A DNA stretch of 64,000 bases, from positions 372,001 to 436,000 of the forward strand of contig NZ_CP045696.1 in NCBI RefSeq assembly GCF_009676955.1, in the 5' to 3' direction. This stretch comes from Sodaliphilus pleomorphus (GTDB lineage: Bacteria > Bacteroidota > Bacteroidia > Bacteroidales > Muribaculaceae). The stretch's first letter is position 1. The number at the start of each line of letters is the position of its first letter. Of the stretch, positions 34,731 to 45,405 are shown one piece after another. Made by a program: the position numbers and the translations under genes. The notes under the pieces were generated by a model. It did no database searches, was not told the DNA's origin, and saw only the letters and a list, made by a program, of their open reading frames with translations.

Positions 34731-37310
34731 TCAATGCAGCGAGTTGAAGAGCGTCTGGTCGACATCCATGGGCGTGAGCAGCACCTTGCGGGGCTTGCCT
34801 CCGGTAGCAGGTCCCACGATACCGGCAGCCTCGAGCTGGTCCATGATGCGGCCGGCACGATTGTAGCCTATCGAGTAGCGGCGTTGCACACTCGACGTGG
34901 ATGCCGTGTCGCCTTGCACGACCCAACGTGCGATTTCTTCGAAGAGCGGATCGCGGTCGTTGAGACTGGCAGCCGAGCCACCTCCCTCGCCGCCATCGGC
35001 CTCAGAGGCAGGGGCCACATACTCGGGCAGAACGTAGGGCTCCTCGTGGTTTACATCGAGGTCGTTGTCCTCTTGTTCCTTGATGTACTCGCATATGTTG
35101 GTAATCTCGGGAGTGTCGATAAACGGGCATTGCAGGCGTGTAATCTCGCCATCGACCGAGAAGAGCATGTCGCCGCGGCCTATGAGGTGCTCGGCACCGC
35201 CACGGTCGAGAATGATGCGGCTGTCGATGTTTTGCGACACGGCAAAGGCCATGCGGCCGGGGAAGTTACCCTTGATCAAGCCAGTGATGACCTTGGCCGA
35301 CGGGCGCTGGGTGGCAATGATCATGTGAATGCCCACTGCACGAGCCTTCTGGGCAATGCGCACGATGGGAGTTTCCACCTCCTTGCCGGCAGTCATAATC
35401 ATGTCGCTGAACTCGTCGATGATGCACACGATGTAGGGCATGAACCGGTAGCGGTGGTTGCCATCGGCGTCAACCTCGTTGCGCAAGCCGTTGCGCCAGC
35501 GCTTGTTGTAGTCCTCGACCTTGCGCTCCCCCACCTCTTCGAGCACCATGTAGCGGTTTTCCATCTCCTGCACGAGGCAGTTGAGGGTTTTCACCACCTT
35601 GCTCGTGTCGGTGACGATGCAGCGGTCCTCGCCGGGAACTCGTGCAAAATAGTATTTTTCCAGGTCGGCATAGATGCTGAACTCGACACGCTTGGGATCG
35701 ATGAGAATGAGCTTGAGCTCAGACGGGCCCTTCTTGTAAAGCAACGAGGCAATGATGGTGTTCAAGCCCACCGACTTGCCTTTGCCCGTAGCGCCAGCCA
35801 CGAGCAAGTGGGGCATCTTGGCCAAGTCGGCCACAAAGACCTCATTGGACACTGTGCAGCCCAGCGCCATGGGCAGCTTGGCACGAGTCTCCTTGAACTT
35901 TTTCGAGCCCAGCACTTCGCGTATGGGCACAATTTGCGGGTCGCGGTTGGGCACCTCGATGCCTATGGTGCCGCGGCCTGGCATGGGGGCAATGATGCGA
36001 ATGCCCAAGGCGGCAAGCGACATGGCGATGTCGTCTTCAAGGCCGCGTATTTTGGAGATGCGCACACCATCCTCGGGGACGATTTCAAAGAGTGTGACTG
36101 TGGGACCCACGTGCACATCGATGTGCTTGATTTGGATGCCATAGTTGCCCAAAGTCTCGGTGATGCGTCGCTTGTTGTCTTCCTGCTCCTCCACGTCGAC
36201 ACTGTCGGTCTTCATCTTGATATCGGCCAGCAGGTCGAGCGGCGGGAAAAAGTAGTGGCGGTACTCGCCAGTGGGGTCGTTCAGGTTCTCCTCACCGCGC
36301 GACTTGCCATTGTCGGCCATGGGTATATTGGCCATCTTCACCCCCCGGCCCGAAGCACTGCCGCTGTCGTGGGCAACAGCAGGCACCCCGCGGCTCTTCT
36401 TGGGCTTAGGCTTCTTGTCGTTGAGCGTCACAAAGGGGCCGCTGGCAGGGGCCGCCGGCGTGAACGGAGCTGTATTGACAGGAGGAGCCGGGGGTGTAGC
36501 AGGGCTGGCAGGCGAATCGGGAGTCTTGACCACGTCGCCAGGAAAATTGGAAGTGACAACGGGCTTCTCGTGGCCATCGTCGACCTCGTCGCCATTGAAA
36601 TGGCGGCGGTGCGGGATGCGACGCTTCACGCTGTTGTAGATGGCACGCAGGGTCTCGTAGCACAGCAGCACCCAAATGAGGCCAAGCACAAAGTTGACCC
36701 CTATCAAGCCAGGATAGCCCATGAGCCCCACAATAAATACATTGGCATACTTGCCAAACTCGCCGCCTATGGGGAAAGAGAACGGGCTATAGTAGTAAAA
36801 GCATGCACCCAAAATGAGCGACATCGTGAACAGGCTGAAAATCGTTATGAGCGTGAAGCTGAAGAAGAAAATCTTGCGACCTGGCTTGAAAAACCTCACG
36901 GCCAGGGTCACACACCATATCACAATGATGAAAGCGGCCAGGCCGAAACCTTGACGCACAAGCGTCTCAGAAAGGGTGGCGCCCATAGCACCCACCACGT
37001 TGTGAATCGAGCCCAACTGCCGAGCATTCTGCACGGTGCTGTAATACATTTCTTGATTTTGGTCGGCATCGCCTGCCCCGAGCACAAACGACAGGAAGGC
37101 GATGAGCAGATAGACCCCGGCCAGGAGCAGAATCGTGCCTATGGCAAAACGAGTGCGCCCGTTGGCAAAGAAACGCCCCACACGCTGCCAGCGGGTGAGC
37201 TTCTCCTCTTGGGCTCTTTTCTTGGCTTCTTCCTCTTTCTTGTAGGCCACACTCTCCTTCACACTGGAGATGTCGGGGTTGAAATATGTAGATGATGTGT
37301 CTTTTGCCAC
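34731..37310 (-). CDS. ftsK: FtsK/SpoIIIE DNA translocase
   Basis: 859 residues. Pumps chromosome DNA during division. Four or five membrane helices in the first ~200 residues, a Pro/Ala-rich linker (about 240-310), the ATPase with Walker A GATGKGKS, Walker B-like CIIDEFSDM and TQRPS, and a C-terminal winged-helix gamma domain (RRYSIGYNRAGRIMDQLE). The start is GTG at 37310. Length and layout are complete. Confidence 0.96.
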   Translation of the reverse strand: MAKDTSSTYFNPDISSVKESVAYKKEEEAKKRAQEEKLTRWQRVGRFFANGRTRFAIGTILLLAGVYLLIAFLSFVLGAGDADQNQEMYYSTVQNARQLGSIHNVVGAMGATLSETLVRQGFGLAAFIIVIWCVTLAVRFFKPGRKIFFFSFTLITIFSLFTMSLILGACFYYYSPFSFPIGGEFGKYANVFIVGLMGYPGLIGVNFVLGLIWVLLCYETLRAIYNSVKRRIPHRRHFNGDEVDDGHEKPVVTSNFPGDVVKTPDSPASPATPPAPPVNTAPFTPAAPASGPFVTLNDKKPKPKKSRGVPAVAHDSGSASGRGVKMANIPMADNGKSRGEENLNDPTGEYRHYFFPPLDLLADIKMKTDSVDVEEQEDNKRRITETLGNYGIQIKHIDVHVGPTVTLFEIVPEDGVRISKIRGLEDDIAMSLAALGIRIIAPMPGRGTIGIEVPNRDPQIVPIREVLGSKKFKETRAKLPMALGCTVSNEVFVADLAKMPHLLVAGATGKGKSVGLNTIIASLLYKKGPSELKLILIDPKRVEFSIYADLEKYYFARVPGEDRCIVTDTSKVVKTLNCLVQEMENRYMVLEEVGERKVEDYNKRWRNGLRNEVDADGNHRYRFMPYIVCIIDEFSDMIMTAGKEVETPIVRIAQKARAVGIHMIIATQRPSAKVITGLIKGNFPGRMAFAVSQNIDSRIILDRGGAEHLIGRGDMLFSVDGEITRLQCPFIDTPEITNICEYIKEQEDNDLDVNHEEPYVLPEYVAPASEADGGEGGGSAASLNDRDPLFEEIARWVVQGDTASTSSVQRRYSIGYNRAGRIMDQLEAAGIVGPATGGKPRKVLLTPMDVDQTLFNSLH

Positions 37311-37390
37311 TTGAAATTTCCTTTTAAAATTATCAGCCTATAAAATTACAATTTTTTACGCCTATCAGCAATAGCATTTAGCATTTGTTT

Positions 37391-38893
37391 TCAATCCTTA
37401 ACCCAGAAATCGCGGGTCAGGATCACCAGCACGGTAAACAACTCGAGTCGGCCCACCATCATTTCCAAGCTCAAGAGCCACTTGCCAAAGTCGGGCAAGA
37501 GGGCAAACGAGCCCGTGTCGCCCGTGAGCCCGTAGCCAAAGCCCACATTGCTCAAGGCCGACATCGAGGAGAACAGAGCATCGAAAATGGGCAATCCCAT
37601 CATCGATAGCACAAGCGCCACAGCCACCAGAATGAGCACATAGATGCACAAGAAGGCGATGACCTTGGCCACAATGTCGTGAGGCACAGCACGGCCGTCG
37701 ACGCGCACCGAGGTGACTGCATTGGGATGCAAGGCGCGGTAGAACTCGTTGCGTGTGTTCTTGAGCATGACCACCATGCGGTCGATTTTGGCACCACCGG
37801 CAGTAGAACCTGTCATGCCGCCAAAGAACATAGCTATCATGAGCACAAACGAAATGAACTCGCCCGACTTCTCATAGCTGTAGGTAGAGAATCCCGTGGA
37901 GGTAATGCCCGAAATGGTGTCGAAAAACGAGAACAAGATGCGGTCGGGCCAGTTGTCGAGAAAGCCCTCGGTCCACATGCGCAAGATGATGATGACCGAG
38001 ACCAGAACTGTCTCGCCCAGATACCACTTGAAAGTGTTGCTCTTCCAGAACACGCCCAGTTTACCGCCGCTGGCCTGAAAAAGCAGAGTGAAATTGGTGC
38101 CGCACAAAAACATGAAAATCATGATCATGACGTCGCTGTAGTAGTTGTGCCAGTAGCCAAGGCCTATGGTCTTGGTCGAGAAGCCGCCAGTCGACACCGT
38201 CGACATCGTCTGGCACACCGAGTCAAACCAGTCCATAGGGCCAAACATGAGCAGCACGGCAAGGATAGCCGTGAGAATGATGTACATGCCCCAAAGCGAC
38301 TTGGCCGACTGACTCACGCGCGGACGCAAGCGCTCGTGGGTGATGCCTGGCACCTCGGCATTGAAAAGAGCGATGCCCCCCTTGTAGTTGAGCATGGGAA
38401 GCACAGCAAGCGTGAACACGATAATGCCCATGCCGCCTATCCACTGGGTGAGCGCGCGCCAAAAGAGGATGCCCTTGGCCGTGTGGTCGACATCGCGTAT
38501 CACGGTAGCGCCGGTAGTCGTGAAGCCCGACATGGTCTCGAAGAAAGCATCGGCCACATTGTCGATACTGCCCGAAAACAAGAAGGGCAACATGCCGAAA
38601 GCCGAGAAAAACACCCACGTCACAGCAGTGAGCAAGAAGCCCTCGCGGCGCTGCATGGAGAGTGTAGACGGGTGAATGAGCGTTGTCATCAAGAAGCCTG
38701 TGGCCAGGGTGATGCCCACCGAGTAGCCAAAGGCCCACGCCACATGAAGCTCACTGGCAACGCCCTCGAAGAAATAATAGTAGAGCGACACACACAAGGG
38801 TATCGACATGAAGCCAGCCTCGATCATGAGCAGCCACCCTATCATGCGCAGAATGATGGGGAAATTGATATTTTGCGTGTAAAATCTTTTCAT
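37391..38893 (-). CDS. trkH: Potassium uptake channel subunit TrkH
   Basis: 500 residues from ATG 38893; the longer frame upstream has a non-membrane sequence that overlaps trkA. About ten membrane helices with four selectivity-filter loops, for example MSGFTTTGATV, STVSTGGFS, SGITSTGFS and SALSNVGFG. TrkH imports K+ with TrkA as its cytoplasmic regulator. It starts 2 nt after the trkA stop. Confidence 0.94.
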   Translation of the reverse strand: MKRFYTQNINFPIILRMIGWLLMIEAGFMSIPLCVSLYYYFFEGVASELHVAWAFGYSVGITLATGFLMTTLIHPSTLSMQRREGFLLTAVTWVFFSAFGMLPFLFSGSIDNVADAFFETMSGFTTTGATVIRDVDHTAKGILFWRALTQWIGGMGIIVFTLAVLPMLNYKGGIALFNAEVPGITHERLRPRVSQSAKSLWGMYIILTAILAVLLMFGPMDWFDSVCQTMSTVSTGGFSTKTIGLGYWHNYYSDVMIMIFMFLCGTNFTLLFQASGGKLGVFWKSNTFKWYLGETVLVSVIIILRMWTEGFLDNWPDRILFSFFDTISGITSTGFSTYSYEKSGEFISFVLMIAMFFGGMTGSTAGGAKIDRMVVMLKNTRNEFYRALHPNAVTSVRVDGRAVPHDIVAKVIAFLCIYVLILVAVALVLSMMGLPIFDALFSSMSALSNVGFGYGLTGDTGSFALLPDFGKWLLSLEMMVGRLELFTVLVILTRDFWVKD

Positions 38894-38895
38894 TG

Positions 38896-40230
38896 CTACT
38901 TGCTGAAGTATTTTTCCACCGTGTGGAACACACCGCTCAGGCAGAACACACACACGTGGTCGCCAGGTTGCAGACGGGTGTCGCCCTTGACCAGCATGCC
39001 CTCGCCGTCGCGCACGACACCGGCAATGGTCATGCCGTCGGGCAGACTGAGCTCCCGCACATCCTTCTTGCACACCTTGCTGTCGGGCTTGAGAATGAGC
39101 TCGGCCACCTCGGCATCGGCCAGCGCCAGGCAGCGTGCGTTGTTGACATCGCTGTCGAGCAGGATTTGGAAAATGCGGCTCGAGGCCAGCAGTTTCTTGT
39201 TGATGATGGTGCCTATGTTGAGGCTTTCGGCCTCGGCGATGAACTGCATGCTCTCGACCTCGGCAATGGTCTTGCGCACGCCGTGCTCCTTGGCCATCAT
39301 GCAGCTCAGGATGTTGGTCTCGCTGCGGTCGCTCAAAGCTGCAAACACATCGGTGTCGCTCACGCCCTCTTCCTCAAGAATGTCGGCATCGGTGGCATCG
39401 CCGTGCACGATGCTACAGTTGGGCAATATGTCGGACAGATACTGGCAACGCTGCTCGTCGGGCTCGATGATTTTGATTTTCACCTGGTCTTGCAGGGTCT
39501 TGGCTATTTGCACAGCGATGGGACTGCCGCCCATCATCATGAGCTTCTTCACATCGATTTGCGACTTGCCACACACGTCGATCACCTTGTCGAGATGGTC
39601 GTGAGTTGTGGCGATGTATACAATATCGTTGGCGCGAATCACGTCGTCGCCTCGGGGAATGATGGTCTCGCGATTGCGCTTGATGGCGCTCACGTGCATG
39701 AAGTCGGCAATATTGCCCATGTCGCGCAATGGCTTGTTTCGCAGTTTGGAATTGGAGCGCAGTTTCACGGCCGCTACAATGAGCTCACCGTCGAAGAGCT
39801 CAAACCAGTTGCGCACCCAGGTATGTTTCAAGGCGGTGCGTATTTCCTTGGCAGCCAAGTACTCGGGATAGATCAAGTCGTCGACACCCAGCTGCTTGAA
39901 ATAGTTGCTGTGAGCCTTGAGCAGGAACTCGTAGTTGTCGATACGGCCCACCGTTTTCTTGGCTCCCATGTGCTTGGCCATGGAGCAGGCCAGCATGTTG
40001 CGCGTCTCATAGGGCGTGACAGCAATAAACAAGTCGCACTTGTCTACACTCACGTTCTTGAGATCTTCAAACGAGATAGCACTGCCCACACAGGTCATCA
40101 AGTTGTAGTTCTCGAGACTGGTCAAGCGGCGCTCGTCGGTGTCGAGGATGATAATGTCCTGATCCTCGTTGCTTAGCATCTTGGCCAGGTGTGTGCCCAC
40201 CTCTCCGGCACCCGCAATGATAATCTTCAT
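38896..40230 (-). CDS. trkA: Trk potassium uptake regulator TrkA
   Basis: 444 residues with two RCK (NAD-binding plus TrkA_C) modules. The first begins [17 protein letters not shown] and the second at about residue 225 ([18 protein letters not shown]). NAD(H) or nucleotide binding gates TrkH. Its start overlaps the dxs stop by 4 nt, giving a dxs-trkA-trkH operon. Confidence 0.94.
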   Translation of the reverse strand: MKIIIAGAGEVGTHLAKMLSNEDQDIIILDTDERRLTSLENYNLMTCVGSAISFEDLKNVSVDKCDLFIAVTPYETRNMLACSMAKHMGAKKTVGRIDNYEFLLKAHSNYFKQLGVDDLIYPEYLAAKEIRTALKHTWVRNWFELFDGELIVAAVKLRSNSKLRNKPLRDMGNIADFMHVSAIKRNRETIIPRGDDVIRANDIVYIATTHDHLDKVIDVCGKSQIDVKKLMMMGGSPIAVQIAKTLQDQVKIKIIEPDEQRCQYLSDILPNCSIVHGDATDADILEEEGVSDTDVFAALSDRSETNILSCMMAKEHGVRKTIAEVESMQFIAEAESLNIGTIINKKLLASSRIFQILLDSDVNNARCLALADAEVAELILKPDSKVCKKDVRELSLPDGMTIAGVVRDGEGMLVKGDTRLQPGDHVCVFCLSGVFHTVEKYFSK

Positions 40231-42152
40231 TTAGACTCTCCTTTCACTAAATTTTCAACACGGTTGACAATTGACTCGACATCGATACCACACAGGTGCT
40301 GGAGCTGTGCCACAGTGCCTTGATTGACAAAGTGGTCGTCGATACCCATGCGCAGCAATTTGACAGCAGCGCCGTTGCAAGCCATGTACTCGGCCACAGC
40401 ACTGCCCAAGCCGCCCACGACAGTGCCGTCTTCGACAGTGACCACACACTTGAACTTGCTGGCCACCTCGGCAAGTATCGCCTGGTCGATGGGCTTGAGA
40501 AATATCATGTCGTAGTGGGCGGCCGCGATACCCTCTTGCCTGAGCAGCTCGACGGCCCGGGCCACATTGTTGCCGATGTGGCCAATGCTCAAGATGGCGA
40601 CATCGGTACCTTGGGTCAGCTTGCGTCCCTTGCCCACAGGCAGCTGCTGCATGTCGCACTGCCATTGCACAAGAGCACCCTTGCCACGGGGATAGCGTAT
40701 AGCAAAGGGCCCCATGCCAGGGAGCTGCGAGGTGTACATGAGATGACGCAGGTAGTGCTCGTTCATGGGGGCGCTCACAATCATGTTGGGGATGCAACGC
40801 AGATAGGCCAGGTCGAAGTTGCCGTGATGAGTGACACCGTCCTCGCCCACCAAGCCTGCGCGGTCGATGCAGAAAGTGACGGGCAGCCTCTGAATGGCCA
40901 CGTCGTGGATGATCTCGTCGTAGCCACGCTGCAAGAAACTGCTGTAGATGGCACAGAAGGGATGCATGCCTTCCTTGGCAAGACCGCCCGAGAAGGTGAC
41001 GGCATGCCCCTCGCTGATGCCTACGTCGAACGTGCGCTCGGGGAAAGCCTCTTGCAGCATCGACATCGATGTGCCCGTGGGCATAGCTGCTGTGATGCCC
41101 ACTATCTTTGGGTTCTGCTTGGCCAGCTCCACGAGCGTGTGGCCAAACACATACTGATACTTGGTGGGCTGGCCAGTCGTGTCGGCCTTGACCCGTTCGC
41201 CAGTGGCCTCATTGAACTTGCCGGGCGAGTGCCACGTGGTGGGGTCTTTCTCGGCAGGGCCATAGCCCTTGCCCTTGATGGTGCGCAGGTGCACAATCTT
41301 GGGGCCCGTCATGTCTTTGAGGTCGTTGAAAATCTTCACGAGCTTCACGACATCGTGGCCGTCGAACGGGCCGAAGTAGCGTATGTTGAGGCCCTCAAAG
41401 ATGTTTTGCTGGCCCGTGAGCAGCGACTTGATGGCGTTGTTGAAGCGCAGAGCCAGGCCGCGGCCGTGCTCGGTGACGATGTGGTGGCGGCGGCAGAATT
41501 GGTAGGCCTTGTAGCGCATCGTGTTGTAGCGCTTAGACGTGGTGATGTCGGTCATGTACTCGCCCAGCGAGCCCACAGGCGTGTCGATCGACATGTCGTT
41601 GTCGTTGAGCACGATGAGCAAGTTGTTGTTGTGCATAGCAGCATTGTTGAGGCCCTCAAAGGCCAAACCGCCGCTTATCGATGCGTCGCCAATGATAGCG
41701 ACGACCTTGCGATCGTGCTCGTGGGCCAGCTCAGAGGCCATCGACATGCCCAAAGCCGCCGATATCGAGTTGCTGGCATGGCCGGCTATGAAAGTATCAT
41801 ATTCGCTCTCGCTGGGATTGGGGAAACCGCTGAGGCCACCCATCTTGCGATTGGTGTCGAACCTGTCGCGCCGGCCCGTGAGTATCTTGTGCACATAGGC
41901 CTGATGGCCCACATCCCACACCAGGCGGTCGTAGGGCGTGTTAAACACATAGTGCAGGGCCACATTGATTTCGACAGCTCCCATGCTCGAGGCAAAATGG
42001 CCAGGATTGGTCGACAGCTCGTGAATCAAGAATCCGCGCAGCTCCTTGCACAACGTGGGCAACGAGTCGACGGGCAGACGCTTGAGGTCGGCCGGGCTGT
42101 CGATTGAGGCAAGCATGGGAAACGTGTTGTTGATATATTCGTTGTTAGACAT
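40227..42152 (-). CDS. dxs: 1-deoxy-D-xylulose-5-phosphate synthase
   Basis: 641 residues from ATG 42152 (MSNNEYINN); an upstream extension has no similarity to the family. First step of the methylerythritol phosphate isoprenoid pathway, TPP-dependent. [33 protein letters not shown] (TPP and metal site; the usual first residues are GDGA), the transketolase Glu region and [14 protein letters not shown] at the C-terminal domain. Complete. Confidence 0.94.
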   Translation of the reverse strand: MSNNEYINNTFPMLASIDSPADLKRLPVDSLPTLCKELRGFLIHELSTNPGHFASSMGAVEINVALHYVFNTPYDRLVWDVGHQAYVHKILTGRRDRFDTNRKMGGLSGFPNPSESEYDTFIAGHASNSISAALGMSMASELAHEHDRKVVAIIGDASISGGLAFEGLNNAAMHNNNLLIVLNDNDMSIDTPVGSLGEYMTDITTSKRYNTMRYKAYQFCRRHHIVTEHGRGLALRFNNAIKSLLTGQQNIFEGLNIRYFGPFDGHDVVKLVKIFNDLKDMTGPKIVHLRTIKGKGYGPAEKDPTTWHSPGKFNEATGERVKADTTGQPTKYQYVFGHTLVELAKQNPKIVGITAAMPTGTSMSMLQEAFPERTFDVGISEGHAVTFSGGLAKEGMHPFCAIYSSFLQRGYDEIIHDVAIQRLPVTFCIDRAGLVGEDGVTHHGNFDLAYLRCIPNMIVSAPMNEHYLRHLMYTSQLPGMGPFAIRYPRGKGALVQWQCDMQQLPVGKGRKLTQGTDVAILSIGHIGNNVARAVELLRQEGIAAAHYDMIFLKPIDQAILAEVASKFKCVVTVEDGTVVGGLGSAVAEYMACNGAAVKLLRMGIDDHFVNQGTVAQLQHLCGIDVESIVNRVENLVKGESK

Positions 42153-42162
42153 AAGTGGACTG

Positions 42163-42339
42163 TCAATCTTGTTTTTTCTTAATATATTTCTTGTACATGG
42201 GCACAAAGACGATGATGCCCGAGGCTATGATTGAGAAATAGGTAGTAAATGTGGCCTTGGCAGTCATGAGGATGTAATAGACCAACCCAAGCCACAACAG
42301 ACCAATGAAGCCAAATCGGAATATATTTTTTGTACTCAT
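42163..42339 (-). CDS. Small two-helix membrane protein
   Basis: 58 residues from ATG 42339 ([10 protein letters not shown]). Two hydrophobic segments ([15 protein letters not shown] and [15 protein letters not shown]) and a basic C terminus KKYIKKKQD. It ends 10 nt before the dxs start, so it may be translated from the same transcript. Unknown function. Confidence 0.6.
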   Translation of the reverse strand: MSTKNIFRFGFIGLLWLGLVYYILMTAKATFTTYFSIIASGIIVFVPMYKKYIKKKQD

Positions 42340-42488
42340 GATTCTAAAGCACCACGTCACACTTGATTTTGAATTGCAAATTTAGTAAAAACATTCCATA
42401 CGCCGACCCTATTTGGCATCAATTTTAGCAAATGCCTGTCGGTGAAACTGCCACCTCACATTCCAAGTGTCAACGAGGGGCAACTTAA

Positions 42489-42519
42489 GAAAAAAAAGGT
42501 TGCACTATCGAGCACAACC
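42489..42519 (-). terminator. Terminator of the OmpA-like gene
   Basis: On the minus strand GGTTGTGC pairs with GTGCAACC (two wobbles) around a 6-nt loop, followed by eight T. It is 42 nt after the OmpA-like gene stop. Confidence 0.8.
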
Positions 42520-42561
42520 CTACTGTATTGTAAACAAAAGAGAAATCGCAACTGGCGGTCA

Positions 42562-43365
42562 TCAATAGCTGTTCTCGCCCGCGCCGTAGTGAATCGACGG
42601 CACATTGTCGCCGCCCGACGACCACGGCGATGCGGGGCCATCGGCAGTAGCACTGTGATGAGTCACCACAATCTCGACACGACGATTGCGTGCGCGACCT
42701 TCACGCGAGGCATTGTCGGCCACGGGATAACGGTCGGCACAACCCTGGCAGTAGATTTGCGACAAGGGCACGCCGTGGCTGCGCAGGTAGTTGCCCACCT
42801 GTGTGGCCCGCTCGGTCGATACCCGCAAGCGGTCGTTGTAGCTGCCCGAGTTGTCGGCATGGCCATATATCTCGACACTGGCCGATGGGTCGTTGCGCAA
42901 CTGGGCGGCAACCTGGTCGAGGCGATGCTTGGCATCGCGGCTCAGCCCCGTCTTCTTGGCGCCGAAATACACCGCCTGGCCAGCCGGGGTGTAGACCCGC
43001 GTCACCACCGACCCTGAATTGCTGTTGTCGTTGTAGTAGCTGTAATCTTGGCATTCAGGGCTGGTCGACACAACGCCGCCCTTGTTGGCTTTGTCCATGC
43101 TCGAGCCCACAGCAGCACCAATAGCGGCACCCGCTGCCGTGCCGATGACTGCACCCAGCAGCGTGTTCTGGCCATGATTGTGCCAGTTGCTGGTGACACT
43201 GCCTATGAAGGCACCCGTCTGGGCGCCGGCCGATGCACCCACCACAGCACCCTTCTCAGTATTGGAGGAATTGGGCGAGGAGAACACTGCCCACTGAGCA
43301 AGCTCGCAGCTGCTTGTGGAGAGCATCAAGCCCACACATAATATAGGAATGACAATCTTTTTCAT
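42562..43365 (-). CDS. OmpA-domain lipoprotein
   Basis: 267 residues. Lipoprotein signal with lipobox STSSC (Cys20). A glycine-zipper segment (GAVVGASAGAQTGAFIG, GAVIGTAAGAAIGAAVG) follows, then an OmpA-like peptidoglycan-binding domain (about 140-250) with SVEIYGHADNSGSYNDRLRVS and SREGRARNRRVEI. It probably tethers the outer membrane to peptidoglycan. Confidence 0.88.
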   Translation of the reverse strand: MKKIVIPILCVGLMLSTSSCELAQWAVFSSPNSSNTEKGAVVGASAGAQTGAFIGSVTSNWHNHGQNTLLGAVIGTAAGAAIGAAVGSSMDKANKGGVVSTSPECQDYSYYNDNSNSGSVVTRVYTPAGQAVYFGAKKTGLSRDAKHRLDQVAAQLRNDPSASVEIYGHADNSGSYNDRLRVSTERATQVGNYLRSHGVPLSQIYCQGCADRYPVADNASREGRARNRRVEIVVTHHSATADGPASPWSSGGDNVPSIHYGAGENSY

Positions 43366-43505
43366 AATTCCTGTCGATTATAATCTTTTATCTTATTGAC
43401 AGACTGCAAAAATTGTGCAAAGTTTACTCGACGCAGCCAGCCGAAGGGCAATAATCTACATAATGACCAAAACTTGCTACAAAAGGGCCAATTTTATGGA
43501 TTTCA

Positions 43506-44624
43506 TTAGAGCACACGGCCTGCAGTGATGGCGGCGGTGTAGTCGCGCCACCGCTGAATGAGGGCCTGCATGTCGGGCGGGATCTCGCTGTCGAATTGCA
43601 TGAGCTGGTGGGTGACAGGGTGCACAAAGCCCAGCGTCTTGGCATGAAGGGCCTGGCGGGGGCAGGTGGCAAAGCAATTCATCACAAACTGGTGATAGCT
43701 GCCCGATGTGTTGCCGCGCAGTATCTTGTCGCCGCCATAGCGAGCATCGTTGAAGAGCGGATGGCCTATGTATTTCATGTGCACACGTATCTGATGGGTG
43801 CGGCCCGTCTCGAGCTGGCAACGCACCACTGCCACGTGGGCCAGGTTCTCGAGCACATGATAGTGGGTGACGGCATGCTTGCCATAGTCGCCATCGGGGA
43901 ACACGGCCATCTGCAGGCGGTCGCGCAGGCTGCGGCCAATGTTGCCCTCGATTGTGCCATCGAGCTGCTTCATCTGGCCCCACACCACGGCAACATACTG
44001 GCGCTGGGTGGTCTTGTTGAAGAATTGAAGGCCCAGCGAGGTCTTGGCACGAGGGGTCTTGGCTATGACCAGCAAGCCCGACGTGTCCTTGTCGATGCGG
44101 TGCACGAGCCCCATGCGGGGGTCGGTGACGTCGTAGTCGGGGTCGTCCTTGAAATGCCAAGCCAGGGCATTGACGAGGGTGCCGTCGTAGTTGCCGTGCC
44201 CCGGGTGCACGACCATGCCGGCCGGCTTGTTGACGACAAGCAGTTCACGGTCTTCATAGACAATGTTGATGGGAATGTTCTGGGCTATAATCTCGTTCTC
44301 GTAGCGAGGACGGTCCATGACCACCTTGATTTTGTCGCCCGAGTGCACACGGTAGTTACTCTTGACGGGGCGACCGTTGACACGTATGCAGTCGGCCTCG
44401 GCAGCGTGCTGCACGCGGGTGCGCGAGGTGCCCTTGATGCGCACGGCGAGATACTTGTCGATGCGCAACAGGTCCTGCCCCGGCTCAACCTCAAAGTTGT
44501 AGTGCTCCCACAGTTCGCGCCCGTTTTCTACAAAATCGGGTATAGAGAAATCGCGCCTGATCTCGAGATCAGGCACGGGAGCATCGGAGCTGGAGGGCGT
44601 GTAAATGTTGGAATCCTCAATCAT
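43506..44624 (-). CDS. rluD: RluA/RluD-family pseudouridine synthase
   Basis: 372 residues. Makes pseudouridines in 23S rRNA. N-terminal S4 RNA-binding domain (LLRIDKYLAVRIKGTSRTRVQ), catalytic HRIDKDTSGLLVIAK with the conserved Asp, then LETGRTHQIRVHMKYIGHP. RluD is the likeliest member because of the S4 domain and the length. It starts 4 nt after the PASTA gene stop. Confidence 0.88.
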   Translation of the reverse strand: MIEDSNIYTPSSSDAPVPDLEIRRDFSIPDFVENGRELWEHYNFEVEPGQDLLRIDKYLAVRIKGTSRTRVQHAAEADCIRVNGRPVKSNYRVHSGDKIKVVMDRPRYENEIIAQNIPINIVYEDRELLVVNKPAGMVVHPGHGNYDGTLVNALAWHFKDDPDYDVTDPRMGLVHRIDKDTSGLLVIAKTPRAKTSLGLQFFNKTTQRQYVAVVWGQMKQLDGTIEGNIGRSLRDRLQMAVFPDGDYGKHAVTHYHVLENLAHVAVVRCQLETGRTHQIRVHMKYIGHPLFNDARYGGDKILRGNTSGSYHQFVMNCFATCPRQALHAKTLGFVHPVTHQLMQFDSEIPPDMQALIQRWRDYTAAITAGRVL

Positions 44625-44628
44625 CGTG

Positions 44629-45309
44629 CTAATAAACTATGTGCGGACTTATCTGGTCGGAATCCTGCTCGAGCTGGATTGTGCCCTTCCTGATCTGCTG
44701 GCGGATGAGTGAATCGCGCAAAACAGGGCCCAGGGGGTCATACTCGGGGACGTCCATGTTGCCGGCACCCACCGAAAGCGTGACGCGGGCATTGACGGCA
44801 GCTTTGGTGCCCACGGCCACCTTGTGGCCGTTGACCGAAATTTGGAGTATGAGGTCGGCCTTGTCTGACGGGATGGTGTCGACGGTGATGTTTCTGAAGC
44901 CCAGCGACTGTAGCAGCGTCACGCCATCGGCTCCAGGCAGCTCGGTGAGCTCCCGGGGCAACTCCACCATGGGAGGACAAGTCATGTTGACAGTGAGGTA
45001 GACGGTGCGCGTGCTCTTGACCATCGACTCGGCAGTGGGCGTCTGGTCGATGACGATGCCCGGCTTGAAATCCTCGTTGTAAATGGAGTCGATCTCATAG
45101 GACAGGCCTGCCTGGTCGAGCATCTCGGTGGCCTGAGCAAGGGGGCGGAAGCGCACATCGGGCACTTTCACTTCCTGCCCGTGCACTGTGAAAACATCAA
45201 GCAAAAGCAAGCTTGCGTAGCAACCTGCCAAAAAGACTATAATGGCCAAAATGAAATTGCTGAGCACCGGGTGCTTTGCCATGAATGTATCGAGTGGATT
45301 GTACTTCAC
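44629..45309 (-). CDS. PASTA-domain membrane protein
   Basis: 226 residues. One N-terminal membrane helix (NFILAIIVFLAGCYASLLLLDVF), then three PASTA repeats outside the cytoplasm: VKVPDVRFRPLAQATEMLDQAGL, VELPRELTELPGADGVTLLQSLGF and a last one ending VTLSVGAGN. PASTA repeats bind peptidoglycan fragments; no kinase domain is attached here. Confidence 0.85.
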   Translation of the reverse strand: MKYNPLDTFMAKHPVLSNFILAIIVFLAGCYASLLLLDVFTVHGQEVKVPDVRFRPLAQATEMLDQAGLSYEIDSIYNEDFKPGIVIDQTPTAESMVKSTRTVYLTVNMTCPPMVELPRELTELPGADGVTLLQSLGFRNITVDTIPSDKADLILQISVNGHKVAVGTKAAVNARVTLSVGAGNMDVPEYDPLGPVLRDSLIRQQIRKGTIQLEQDSDQISPHIVY

Positions 45310-45405
45310 GTTTTGTGCTGTTTAATTGTGCAAAGTTAGTGAATAGTCGTATCTCGACAAAATAATGAGGCCAAAAACTGAGCAATCCAGCAAAATGCAG
45401 CATAG
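45310..45405. promoter_or_regulatory. Upstream region of the PASTA-rluD genes
   Basis: Minus-strand -7-like TAACTTTG (complement of about 45333-45340) lies about 25 nt before the PASTA start. The far part includes a 34-bp stretch (45373-45406) also found at 59524-59557. Confidence 0.5.

Noticed and set aside
34530..37295. 921-codon + strand frame over ftsK
   Set aside because: Shadow frame; the minus strand encodes a complete FtsK.
38894..39073. 60-codon N-terminal extension of TrkH
   Set aside because: Overlaps trkA in another frame and is Arg/His-rich, unlike any TrkH start.
37679..42107. Long + strand frames over trkH, trkA and dxs
   Set aside because: Shadows of well-identified minus-strand genes.
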